Positions 24,592 through 32,289 of a DNA stretch of 64,000 nucleotides are shown here, in pieces; within the stretch, counting starts at the first letter, position 1, and each line of letters starts with the position of its first letter. The DNA is from JBBBNV01 sp037137075 (GTDB lineage: Bacteria > Bacillota > Bacilli > Paenibacillales > NBRC-103111), in contig NZ_JBBBNV010000014.1 of NCBI RefSeq assembly GCF_037137075.1, positions 1-64,000 of the forward strand, written 5' to 3'. The notes under the pieces were generated by a model. It searched no databases, was not told the origin of the DNA, and saw nothing but the letters and a program-made list of their open reading frames with translations. The position numbers and the translations under genes are program-made.

Positions 24592-25572
24592 TTAAAAGTC
24601 CAGCACTTTGTTCAGTGCGGCAACGATTTTGGTCGTGTTCGGAATCCACTCATGCTCGATGAGCGGGAATGCAACGACGGTATCCGGTCCGGTTACGCGC
24701 AGCACCGGCGCTTCCAGGCTAAGAATCGCGTGCTCGTTGATTTGAGCGATGACTTCCGCGGCAACGCCTGCGGATTTTTGCGCTTCTTGTACGACAATTG
24801 CACGGTTTGTTTTCTCAACCGAAGCGACAACGGTGTTGATATCAATCGGGCTGATGGTACGCAGGTCAATCACTTCAACCTGTACGCCGCGTGCTTTCTC
24901 AAGCTCTTCGGCAGCTTTCAGGGACGCATGAACCATAGCGCCGTAAGTAATAATCGTGACATCTTTACCTTCGCGGACGACGTTGGCTTTGCCCAGCGGA
25001 ATCGTATAGTCGCCTTCCGGTACTTCTTGACGGAATGCACGGTATAAATTCAGGTGTTCCATGAAGAACACAGGGTCATTATCACGAATGGAGGACAACA
25101 GCAGGCCCTTTGCATCGTATGGATTGGACGGAACGACAACCTTGATCCCCGGAGTTTGGCACATCAGGCCCTCCAGCGGGTCAGAGTGAAGCTCGGGCGC
25201 TTTTACGCCGCCGCCGAACGGGGTGCGGAACGTAATCGGGCTGTTGTAGCGCCCGCCGGAACGCCAGCGCATACGAGGCGCTTGAATGGCGATGGAATCA
25301 AGTGCTTCAAAGATGAAGCCGACGAATTGAATCTCTGCAATCGGACGGTAGCCTGTCAGGCCAAGACCAATTGCCAAACCGCCGATACCGGACTCCGCCA
25401 GCGGTGTATCGAATACGCGGTCAACGCCGAATTCCTTTTGCAGTCCTTCGGTAATCCGGAATACCCCGCCGTTGTTACCTACGTCTTCACCAAAAATAAG
25501 AACGTTCTCGTCACGCTTGAGCTCCAGACGCATTGCGTCGGTCAGCGCTTGAGCCATGGTCCACTGTGCCAT
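24592..25572 (-). CDS. pdhB: Pyruvate dehydrogenase E1 beta subunit
   Basis: 326 residues. FGEDVG..GGVFRITEGLQKEFG, AIGLGLTGYRPIAEIQF, the central RTPFGGGVKAPELHSDPLEG and the C-terminal transketolase domain (LGKANVVREGKDVTIITYG). Pairs with E1 alpha to bind thiamine diphosphate. Four genes in the order alpha-beta-E2-E3, closely spaced. Confidence 0.96.
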   Translation of the reverse strand: MAQWTMAQALTDAMRLELKRDENVLIFGEDVGNNGGVFRITEGLQKEFGVDRVFDTPLAESGIGGLAIGLGLTGYRPIAEIQFVGFIFEALDSIAIQAPRMRWRSGGRYNSPITFRTPFGGGVKAPELHSDPLEGLMCQTPGIKVVVPSNPYDAKGLLLSSIRDNDPVFFMEHLNLYRAFRQEVPEGDYTIPLGKANVVREGKDVTIITYGAMVHASLKAAEELEKARGVQVEVIDLRTISPIDINTVVASVEKTNRAIVVQEAQKSAGVAAEVIAQINEHAILSLEAPVLRVTGPDTVVAFPLIEHEWIPNTTKIVAALNKVLDF

Positions 25573-25575
25573 CGT

Positions 25576-26682
25576 TTATTTCCCCTCCTGGTTCAGGTAC
25601 GCTTGTTTTTGCTCTTCCAAATGATGAGGCGTAACCTCAAACATGCTGTCGATCAGCTCCGGAATCGTCATCTTCTGATACGTGTCCGCTTTTTTAATCG
25701 CGTCAGCAACGTGCTGCTTCGCTTCTTCAACCACTTTCTCTTCCTCTGCCTCACTCCAAAGCTTCTTCTTCACGAGATAATTGCGGAAACGGGTCAGCGG
25801 ATCTTTTTCCAGCCACTGTGCTTCCTCATCCTTCGTACGGTAACGGGTCGGATCGTCGCCGGACATGGAATGCGGGTTGAAGCGGTAGGTCAAAGCCTCG
25901 ATGAGTGTTGCGCCTTCTCCGTTACGGCCGCGCTCAGCAGCATCGGATACAGCTTTGTAAACAGCCAGAATATCATTGCCGTCCACTTGCACGCAGCGGA
26001 TACCGGCTGCAATCCCTTTTTGTGCAATGGTCTCTGCGGCAGTTTGCAGCTCGACTGGTGTGGAAATGGCATAACGGTTATTTTGAACAACGAAAATATT
26101 CGGAAGCTTGAATGCTCCGGCAAAGTTCATCGCTTCGTAGAAGTCCCCTTGGGAAGAGCCGCCGTCTCCGGTGTAGGTGATTGCGACATTTTTCTTGCCG
26201 CGTTTTTTTAGACCCATGGCTACGCCTGTTGCCTGCACATATTGCGCGCCGATGATGATTTGCGGCATCAATACGTTTACGCCCTCAGGAATTTGACCGC
26301 CATGCTGGTGACCACGCGAGTAAAGAAAGCCTTGGTACATCGGATAACCATGCCAAAAAATTTGCGGAATATCACGGTAGCCCGGCAAAATCCAGTCTTC
26401 CTTATCCAGTGCGGACTGACTTCCGATCATCGTTGCTTCTTGTCCGGATACCGGAGCGTAGAAGCCCAGGCGTCCTTGACGGCCGAGACTCACGGCACGT
26501 TGGTCCCATGCGCGGGTAAATACCATTTTGTACATGAGCTCTTTCAGCTTCTCATCGGAAATGGCCGGCATTTCTTTCTCATTGACGACTGTGCCGTCGA
26601 GAGCGAGAATCGTCAATGGCTCCACTTTTTCAACACGAACCTCGTACAGCGGCTTGCTCATTTCTTTCACCTCGTTGGTCAT
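25576..26682 (-). CDS. pdhA: Pyruvate dehydrogenase E1 alpha subunit
   Basis: 368 residues, close to the Geobacillus stearothermophilus E1 alpha. The thiamine diphosphate motif TYTGDGGSSQGDFYEAMNFA..VVQNN and the phosphorylation-loop equivalent RYNPHSMSGD-like FNPHSMSGDDPTRY are intact, as is RQGRLGFYAPVSGQEA. Decarboxylates pyruvate and passes the acetyl group to E2. ATG 26682 follows GAGGTGAAG; a second ATG at 26661 also has GAGGTGAAA, so the N-terminus is uncertain by seven residues. First gene of pdhABC-lpd. Confidence 0.95.
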   Translation of the reverse strand: MTNEVKEMSKPLYEVRVEKVEPLTILALDGTVVNEKEMPAISDEKLKELMYKMVFTRAWDQRAVSLGRQGRLGFYAPVSGQEATMIGSQSALDKEDWILPGYRDIPQIFWHGYPMYQGFLYSRGHQHGGQIPEGVNVLMPQIIIGAQYVQATGVAMGLKKRGKKNVAITYTGDGGSSQGDFYEAMNFAGAFKLPNIFVVQNNRYAISTPVELQTAAETIAQKGIAAGIRCVQVDGNDILAVYKAVSDAAERGRNGEGATLIEALTYRFNPHSMSGDDPTRYRTKDEEAQWLEKDPLTRFRNYLVKKKLWSEAEEEKVVEEAKQHVADAIKKADTYQKMTIPELIDSMFEVTPHHLEEQKQAYLNQEGK

Positions 26683-26721
26683 TATCTTCACCTCGTGAAT
26701 GAATGTAGTGCTCTTCCACAT

Positions 26722-27045
26722 GGGACAGCAAGTGCATCTGTTATAGTATATCTAAACCTCTGTATCATAACATCCAAAACGCTCTTCGCTTGCTCCATAT
26801 GGACTTTCAATAAACATGAGTATATAACAGGATGACTTTATTATATAGTACAGTTCACAAAAAATCCATATTCATGTTAGTATTATTTTGTTCAAATAAA
26901 TAGAAAATCATCCTGTAAACCATGATATAGGCGGTTTTCCCTCTTTCGACAAAGGAATGCCGTCCGGGGCTTGAAACCGATTCCATTCAAACAGCCGGAT
27001 TATCGGGTTTCAGGACAACGATTTTGCTGCGGGAGTGACGAAGCG
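26722..27045. other. Divergent promoter region, pdhA / esterase
   Basis: AT-rich, no gene. Must contain the pdh promoter (TATACTATA on the minus strand near 26742-26750 is a possible -10) and the esterase promoter. ACAGGATGA (26827-26835) and TCATCCTGT (26908-26916) form a 9-bp inverted repeat with a 72-base separation. No riboswitch or clear operator found. Confidence 0.4.
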
Positions 27046-27783
27046 ATGACAACAGGCGACGCCCAATATTATCAACGAACCGTGCTGAAAGAATGTGTGG
27101 TGTCAGATTTTCTGGGCGAATCCCGGAACCTGCGTGTTTTTTTGCCGCCGGGCTATAATGAGCTGCTGTCCTATCCGGTGTTATACTGCCAGGATGGCGA
27201 GGATTTCTTCAACTTCGGACGGGCGGCGACGACCGCTACAAGGCTGATATTAGATGAAAATATGTCTCCCTTCCTTATCGTCGGGGTGGATGTGGACAAA
27301 AAGGTCCGCACGGAAGAGTATGCTCCCGACGGCAGCCGCTTTCAGGCGTACTGCGGCTTCTTCGCGGAGGAGCTGATTCCGTGGGTGGAGCAGCGCTTTG
27401 CCGCGCGGCCGTCAAGGGATGAACGGCTGCTGGCCGGAGATTCGCTGGGCGGCACCGTCTCCCTTCATCTGGCGCTGGATTATCCGGAGCTGTTCAATCA
27501 GGTCATTGCGCTGTCCGGCGCGTTCCTGCCCTCCTCCTCTGCCCGGGTAGCCCGGGAAACAGATTTGTCCTGGCTCAAGCTGTATCAGCTGATCGGCCTG
27601 GATGAAGACGAGGTCAAAACAGACCGCGGGAGGTTTGACTTCTTGTCCCTCAACCGGGAAATGAAGGTGCTGCTTGAAGCGCGCGGCACGCAGCTTGTGT
27701 ATGAAGAGAAGCCGGGCAAGCACGTCTGGGGGCTGTGGCAGGCCGCGCTGCCTGAGGCGCTGAAGAAATTTTGGGAAATCTAA
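27046..27783 (+). CDS. Esterase of the alpha/beta-hydrolase (esterase D/YbbA-BesA-like) family
   Basis: 245 residues. LRVFLPPGYNELLSYPVLYCQDGEDFFNFGRA is the typical N-terminal strand pair; the nucleophile elbow is LAGDSLGGTVSLHLAL (Ser in GDSLGG), with the late His in GKHVWGLW. Related enzymes hydrolyse siderophore esters or other acyl esters; no siderophore genes lie nearby, so the substrate is open. ATG 27046 follows GGGAGTGACG; longer frames have no site. Confidence 0.85.
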   Translation: MTTGDAQYYQRTVLKECVVSDFLGESRNLRVFLPPGYNELLSYPVLYCQDGEDFFNFGRAATTATRLILDENMSPFLIVGVDVDKKVRTEEYAPDGSRFQAYCGFFAEELIPWVEQRFAARPSRDERLLAGDSLGGTVSLHLALDYPELFNQVIALSGAFLPSSSARVARETDLSWLKLYQLIGLDEDEVKTDRGRFDFLSLNREMKVLLEARGTQLVYEEKPGKHVWGLWQAALPEALKKFWEI

Positions 27784-27829
27784 CCGGAGGATGCAGCAGC
27801 CGCAAGGGATGAATCCCTGGAGAAAAACA

Positions 27830-27868
27830 AAAACCAGTCGGGCTCTGCGCTCGACTGGTTTTGCTTTT
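27830..27868 (+). terminator. Rho-independent terminator after the esterase
   Basis: AAAACCAGTCG (27830-27840) pairs perfectly with CGACTGGTTTT (27852-27862), followed by GCTTTTC. Probably serves the convergent lipL gene too. Confidence 0.88.
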
Positions 27869-27925
27869 CAATACATAGACCATGGGACGATTCAGGCTTA
27901 CGCCGCTTTCTTGCTGGCGCAGGCC

Positions 27926-28960
27926 TTATCTCCGATCATAGCGCTGATGAAGCTGCCTGACCATCTCCTGCACTTCAGCAGCCGGCAGCTCCTGGCTGCC
28001 GCCATTCTGTCTCTCCGGCTGTGATTTCCCTCCAAGCTGCTCCAGAAAGCTAACAATCCGTCTGGACAGGTCCGCCGCGGTAAGCGGTACACCCAGCTCT
28101 GTCAAGCTTGCCATTTGCTGTGGGCTCACACGCGGATAATGAGCCTCCTTGTGCAAGGCAGCTTCCTTCTCGGGAGTCGCAGCCCGCACAGTGCCGCCCG
28201 CTTGCGGGTGACTGCCGTCCTGCTTCTCGGCACCGCTGGCAAGCAGCGGCTGGACTTGAGAGCCTGATCCTGATCCTGCGCCCGTCCCGGAAGCTGCAGC
28301 CGTCCGGGATTGCGGACCGCCCTCCCGTGCATCTTCTCCGCTGCTACAGGCCTGCGCGGCCTGATCGTAGAAGCGCCGGGCAGTACGCCCGCGCTGCTCC
28401 CCGCTGCCTTCGGTCACGATAAAAGCCTGGACCACGAAGGCGCGAATTTGACGGCGCTGGGCAATCCCGCAAAACTTGCGGCCCCCGATGCTAAGGTCAT
28501 AGTCTCCCGGGCAGTAAGAGCCCGCGATTTCCCCAGCCTTCACCGCACCGGTATAGGGAGCCAGCACTTCCCCTAGCAGTGCCGCCATAAGCGCGAAATC
28601 CTGATGGTGCTCCATCCGGCCCGCCGGATTCGGCAAAATGAGCGAAACATTCAGCACGCCGGAATCCAGCGGAACCGCCGCGCCGCCTGAATTGCGCACC
28701 GCCACCGCCCAGCCTTCCTCACGCAGCGCGGCCATCGCCGCTTCCGCCTGCGGCAGGCGCCGATCCCGAAGACCGACCACCAGCGCCTTCTCATGACGCC
28801 ACAGGTGCACAATCGGGGTCATGCCTTGACCAACCTGTCTGCACCACAGTTCTTCCTGTGCGAATGGCTGCAGCACATCTCCGGTCCACATGGCTGCGCT
28901 GTTGTCGATAATATGAAATGCTTGAGGCAACGCCGAACGAATCCTGCTGCCTTGGTTCAT
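27926..28960 (-). CDS. lipL: Octanoyl-[GcvH]:protein N-octanoyltransferase (LipL-like)
   Basis: 344 residues. WRHEKALVVGLRDRRLPQA, RNSGGAAVPLDSGVLNVSLILP and GSYCPGDYDLSIGGRKFCGIAQRR match the LipL group of lipoate/octanoate transferases; Cys150 aligns with the catalytic cysteine of Bacillus subtilis LipL. It would move octanoyl from GcvH to the E2 subunits of complexes such as the pyruvate dehydrogenase encoded nearby. An insertion of roughly 80 residues, rich in Gly, Ala, Ser and Gln (about 195-275), splits the C-terminal part and is unusual for the family. ATG 28960 has AAAGGAATGG upstream, 16 bases after the preceding gene. Confidence 0.88.
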   Translation of the reverse strand: MNQGSRIRSALPQAFHIIDNSAAMWTGDVLQPFAQEELWCRQVGQGMTPIVHLWRHEKALVVGLRDRRLPQAEAAMAALREEGWAVAVRNSGGAAVPLDSGVLNVSLILPNPAGRMEHHQDFALMAALLGEVLAPYTGAVKAGEIAGSYCPGDYDLSIGGRKFCGIAQRRQIRAFVVQAFIVTEGSGEQRGRTARRFYDQAAQACSSGEDAREGGPQSRTAAASGTGAGSGSGSQVQPLLASGAEKQDGSHPQAGGTVRAATPEKEAALHKEAHYPRVSPQQMASLTELGVPLTAADLSRRIVSFLEQLGGKSQPERQNGGSQELPAAEVQEMVRQLHQRYDRR

Positions 28961-28976
28961 GTCGGTTCCATTCCTT

Positions 28977-30383
28977 TCACTGCCATTCCGTCGGCTTTTT
29001 GCCCGGCACCCACGCGTCCACATCATAGCCGCGTACCTGCCAGTAGCCGTTGTGAGGCGTGTCGATTAGCTCTATGCGCTGAAGCCATTTCACCGATTTG
29101 TAAGCGTACATTCGCGGTACAATAAGCCGGACCGGTCCGCCCAGCTGCTGCGGAAGCGGCCTCCCGTCCAGCAGCACAGCTACCAGCACATCGTCCAGCT
29201 GCGCCTGATCCAAGCTAAGCGCATCCGTATACACGCCGTCACCGGAATAAAATTTGACATACCCTGCCGACCGCTTCACACCGGCTGCTGCCAGCAGCGT
29301 CGACAACGGGATGCCTTCCCATGTACATTGAAACACAGTCCAGCCGGTCACACAATAGAAATCGCTCACCTGAACAACGCGGGGCAGCGCCAGCAACTGC
29401 CCCCACGTCAGCCGGAGCCGCTGCTCCACAAGCCCGTCGACCTGGAATTCCCAATCGTCAGAATGAAAGACTGGCATTTCCGTCACGGTATACACCCTGA
29501 ACCGGCCGTCGATTCCGCCCCCAACCGGAGGAAGTGAATCGGGCAGCGGTTGGGGGGACGGAAGCATCCGGTTTTGGTCGCTGGCGGCATACTGCTCCAG
29601 CAGCTCGCCGCCGGTATCTCCAAGCTGCTTGACCCACCGGTAAAAATATGGACCGACCGCCAGCAGCAGACCGGCTCCAATAGCTCCCCGCAAAAAACGG
29701 CGCCGGGTGTAGAATGGACCGCTGCCGGCAGGAAGCCGTTCAGCAGGCCGCTCGCTTGCCGTGGGGCTGTCCGAAGGGCTCTGGCCCGCTTCACCCGGCC
29801 CGGCCTCCCGGTCTGCCGCTGAGAGCAGGCCGGGAGGTCCACCGCTTGCCGCTCCGCCTGCGGGCTGCTGCGCCGGCCCTTGACGGCCAGACTGCCGGGC
29901 ATGGACGCCGCCGGCCTCACGGCGCAGCCAGCGGCTGCGTGACAGCGAATGATACAGCAGCCACGGAACACCGAGCCATGTCAGCAAATCATGGACAATG
30001 AGCATCGCATTGCTTAGCTCCTGAGGCATGTCCCGCTGCAGCCAAAGCACGGCGCCGGACCCGATCCAGCCCGCAAGCAGCGTAAGCACAAGGCCCAGAT
30101 TCCAGCGCTGCCCCCTCTTGGCCGGTCCGCGCAGCTGCTTGAGGTGCTTGCGCACCCGCGGCAGGTACAAGACCAACACGACGGCAGAGAGCAGCCCCAA
30201 AATAACATGCAGCTGCTTAAGCCCAACCCGCACATTCAACCCGGCCAAATCGCCCCGCAGCCACGGCCAATACAGCAGCAGGCCCGTACAGGCAAGCAGC
30301 AGCACAAGCCATCCGTTCCAGGCGTGCAGACGTTTTAACGCTTTGCCAAGCGGCTCTTTAAGCCAAGCACCAACCCGGTTCAT
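28977..30383 (-). CDS. Fusion of cytochrome b-like membrane domain and molybdopterin (MsrP/SuoX-fold) oxidoreductase
   Basis: 468 residues. Residues 1-170: about four membrane helices with candidate haem histidines (KRLHAWNGW, KQLHVILG, IVHDLL, LLYHSL), resembling a cytochrome b561/DUF4405 module. Residues 170-225: polar linker. RRRFLRG (227-233) then a hydrophobic segment looks like an internal Tat-type anchor. Residues 270-468: sulfite-oxidase fold with Cys344 (DFYCVTGW), the molybdenum ligand, and RMYAYKSVKWLQRIEL as in MsrP/YedY. In E. coli the two parts are separate genes (MsrP, MsrQ). Substrate unknown: protein methionine sulfoxide or another oxide are possibilities. Confidence 0.85.
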   Translation of the reverse strand: MNRVGAWLKEPLGKALKRLHAWNGWLVLLLACTGLLLYWPWLRGDLAGLNVRVGLKQLHVILGLLSAVVLVLYLPRVRKHLKQLRGPAKRGQRWNLGLVLTLLAGWIGSGAVLWLQRDMPQELSNAMLIVHDLLTWLGVPWLLYHSLSRSRWLRREAGGVHARQSGRQGPAQQPAGGAASGGPPGLLSAADREAGPGEAGQSPSDSPTASERPAERLPAGSGPFYTRRRFLRGAIGAGLLLAVGPYFYRWVKQLGDTGGELLEQYAASDQNRMLPSPQPLPDSLPPVGGGIDGRFRVYTVTEMPVFHSDDWEFQVDGLVEQRLRLTWGQLLALPRVVQVSDFYCVTGWTVFQCTWEGIPLSTLLAAAGVKRSAGYVKFYSGDGVYTDALSLDQAQLDDVLVAVLLDGRPLPQQLGGPVRLIVPRMYAYKSVKWLQRIELIDTPHNGYWQVRGYDVDAWVPGKKPTEWQ

Positions 30384-30526
30384 TCGTCCCCCTCCATTCG
30401 TTCCAGGCTTCCGGTAAATACGCTTATTTTACCATAAGAAGCTTAAAATCCGATGAAGAGACGCACCTCACAGCGACCGGAGGCCAGAAATGTCATCCAT
30501 CCGGCTCAAACAGGGTGGAAGCCGAA

Positions 30527-31443
30527 TTACAACCCGCCTGACCAATCAATCAGCAGCGGCAAATATAGGAAGCTGGCAGCCGTTGTCACCGCGACGTTGA
30601 CGGCCACCAAATCTTGGTCGCGCCGTATTTTTCCATCAACATAACCGAGTTAATGGCGGACGGCATGCTGGATTGCACAAACAGCACCGAAGCCGTCAAG
30701 CCGTGCAGCCCGATAAGCCGAATCGTAATCCATGACAGCAGCGGGACGATCACGATCCGCAGCCCGAGCGAAATCCAGATTTCTTTGCGCCAGCTATGGC
30801 GCCAATTTGTTTTTCGAAGCTGCATCCCCAGGATTAGCAGCACAAGAGCGGGATAGGCCGATCCAACCAGCTTCAGCCCTTCCATCAGATCGGAAGGCAG
30901 CCGTATCTGCAGCACAAAAATGATCACGCCGGCAATCGAAGCATAGAGAAGCGGCGTTTTGGCAATTTGCCGGATCGCCTGCTTCGGCTGAAAAGCGGTG
31001 CGTGAAGCCAAATACATGCCCAGCGTGTTGACCAGCACGATATGAAGCACCACGTTGGTCACCCCGATAGCAAGCCCGGTCGTACCAAAGGCCAGCAGCA
31101 GCAGCGGCAAACCGTAATTATTGGAGTTGGCGAATAGGGTTGTTAAATCCATGGCTCGCCTCGACGCCAGGTCAAACCGGAACAAACGCCCTATCCCCGC
31201 AGATGCGGCCCAGCACAAAGCAGTCTGAATAAGTGTAAACACCAGAATATCAAGAAATATCGAGCCCTGCAGCTCACTTTCAGCCAGAGCCGAGACGATA
31301 AGGCAGGGCGACAGCACGAACAGGCTAACATCTGCCATAGTGCGGGCATCGGGCTTTTTATAATGCTGATACAGAAATCCGAGCAGGCAGGCAAGTAATA
31401 TCGGCGCACTGACCTGCCCGAATAAAGACACATAAGAACCCAT
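30527..31443 (-). pseudogene. AEC-family (auxin efflux carrier-like) transporter, 3' frameshift
   Basis: Ten-helix permease: MGSYVSLFGQVSAPILLACL start, VSLFVLSPCLIVSALAES, the central NSNNYGLPLLLLAFG motif (Asn-rich site) and SSMPSAINSVMLMEKY. In the annotated frame the protein ends abruptly at 30586 with TKIWWPSTSR. Adding one G at AAG-ATTTG near 30608 restores TKDLVAVNVAVTTAASFLYL and PLLIDWSGGL, ending at TAA 30527-30529, as expected for the last helix. Sequencing error or real frameshift. ATG 31443 follows GGAAGGAAGG. Confidence 0.8.
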
Positions 31444-31627
31444 AGCTATCCTTCCTTCCGTCCGTTCAATAAACGTTATCCGGATCATCATACAAGCACA
31501 CATCCGGTTGACCGTATACTCATCATACTCGCCCCGCACTCATTACTGAAATATATAAATTCTATGAATTTAATAGTTAATACCTATAACACCAAGACAT
31601 AGCTCCTACTGGAAAAAGAAAAAAGCC

Positions 31628-31658
31628 GTCCTGAAAGCACAAGCTCTGCTTTCAGGAC
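31628..31658 (-). terminator. Rho-independent terminator of the ferritin gene
   Basis: GTCCTGAAAGCA (31628-31639) pairs perfectly with TGCTTTCAGGAC (31647-31658). On the minus strand it is followed by GGCTTTTTTCTTTTTCC. It starts 30 bases after the ferritin stop. Confidence 0.92.
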
Positions 31659-31688
31659 AGCTCCCGTATGATGCGTCAATACTCCGAA

Positions 31689-32201
31689 TTATTCGTTCGC
31701 AGGGGGCGTGAAGACACGGGTCAACAGCTCATTATCCAGCATGAAGAAGGCGTTGCTGTCCGTGTCGATACGCTTCAATTTTTGAATCAGGCTGTCAAAC
31801 AAGTCTTCTTCTTCGACCTGCTCGTCAATAAACCATTTCAGGAAGCCGATGGTTGCGTGCTCCCGTTCAGCGATGGCAATATCCATCAAGTCGTAGAAGC
31901 GGCGGGTTACAAACTGCTCGTGGTTATAACCGGCTTCGAACGTTTCCAGAATCGATTTAAATTCATTGCGCGGCGATTCAAAGCCGGTAATCGTAGCGCG
32001 TTTCCCCATTGTATTAATAAAGTTGAAAATTTTCATCGCATGGAACCGTTCTTCTTCGGCTTGAACAATAAAGAAGTTTGCAAAGCCATCCAGGTTTTCC
32101 GCTTTGCAGTAAGCTCCCATCGCCAGATACATTTGGGCCGAGAAAAATTCTAGGTTGATTTGTTTGTTAAGTTCTGCAAGCAGATTGTCGCTCAGCATCA
32201 T
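31689..32201 (-). CDS. ftnA: Non-haem ferritin
   Basis: 170 residues, four-helix bundle. Ferroxidase ligands visible: Glu18 (INLEFFSAQ), the EEERFHAMKIF pair, and EREHATIGFLKWFIDEQVEEE. Stores iron in a 24-subunit shell. The promoter TTGACA-18-TATAAT overlaps a TTATAATTATAA palindrome, so Fur/PerR-type control is likely. AAAGGGG precedes the first of two ATGs. Confidence 0.95.
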   Translation of the reverse strand: MMLSDNLLAELNKQINLEFFSAQMYLAMGAYCKAENLDGFANFFIVQAEEERFHAMKIFNFINTMGKRATITGFESPRNEFKSILETFEAGYNHEQFVTRRFYDLMDIAIAEREHATIGFLKWFIDEQVEEEDLFDSLIQKLKRIDTDSNAFFMLDNELLTRVFTPPANE

Positions 32202-32226
32202 GAACAGCCCCTTTCAATTTAGAATG

Positions 32227-32256
32227 ATTATAATTATAACAGAAAGGACCTGTCAA
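32227..32256 (-). promoter_or_regulatory. Ferritin promoter with PerR/Fur-like box
   Basis: On the minus strand: TTGACA (32256-32251), 18 bases, TATAAT (32232-32227). The perfect palindrome TTATAATTATAA (32228-32239) overlaps the -10 and resembles a PerR box (TTATAATnATTATAA). Confidence 0.75.
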
Positions 32257-32289
32257 ATGCTATATTGCGACAAAATTGTTTGGCATATT

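Noticed and set aside
21859..25047. A very long open frame (over 1,000 codons) on the plus strand
   Set aside because: It is antisense to lpdA, pdhC and pdhB; its protein is rich in Arg, His, Asp and Cys and has no domain. The pdh genes are unmistakable.
26827..26916. Inverted repeat ACAGGATGA/TCATCCTGT as a miniature transposable element
   Set aside because: Arms are only 9 bases, no target duplication, no other copy in the window.
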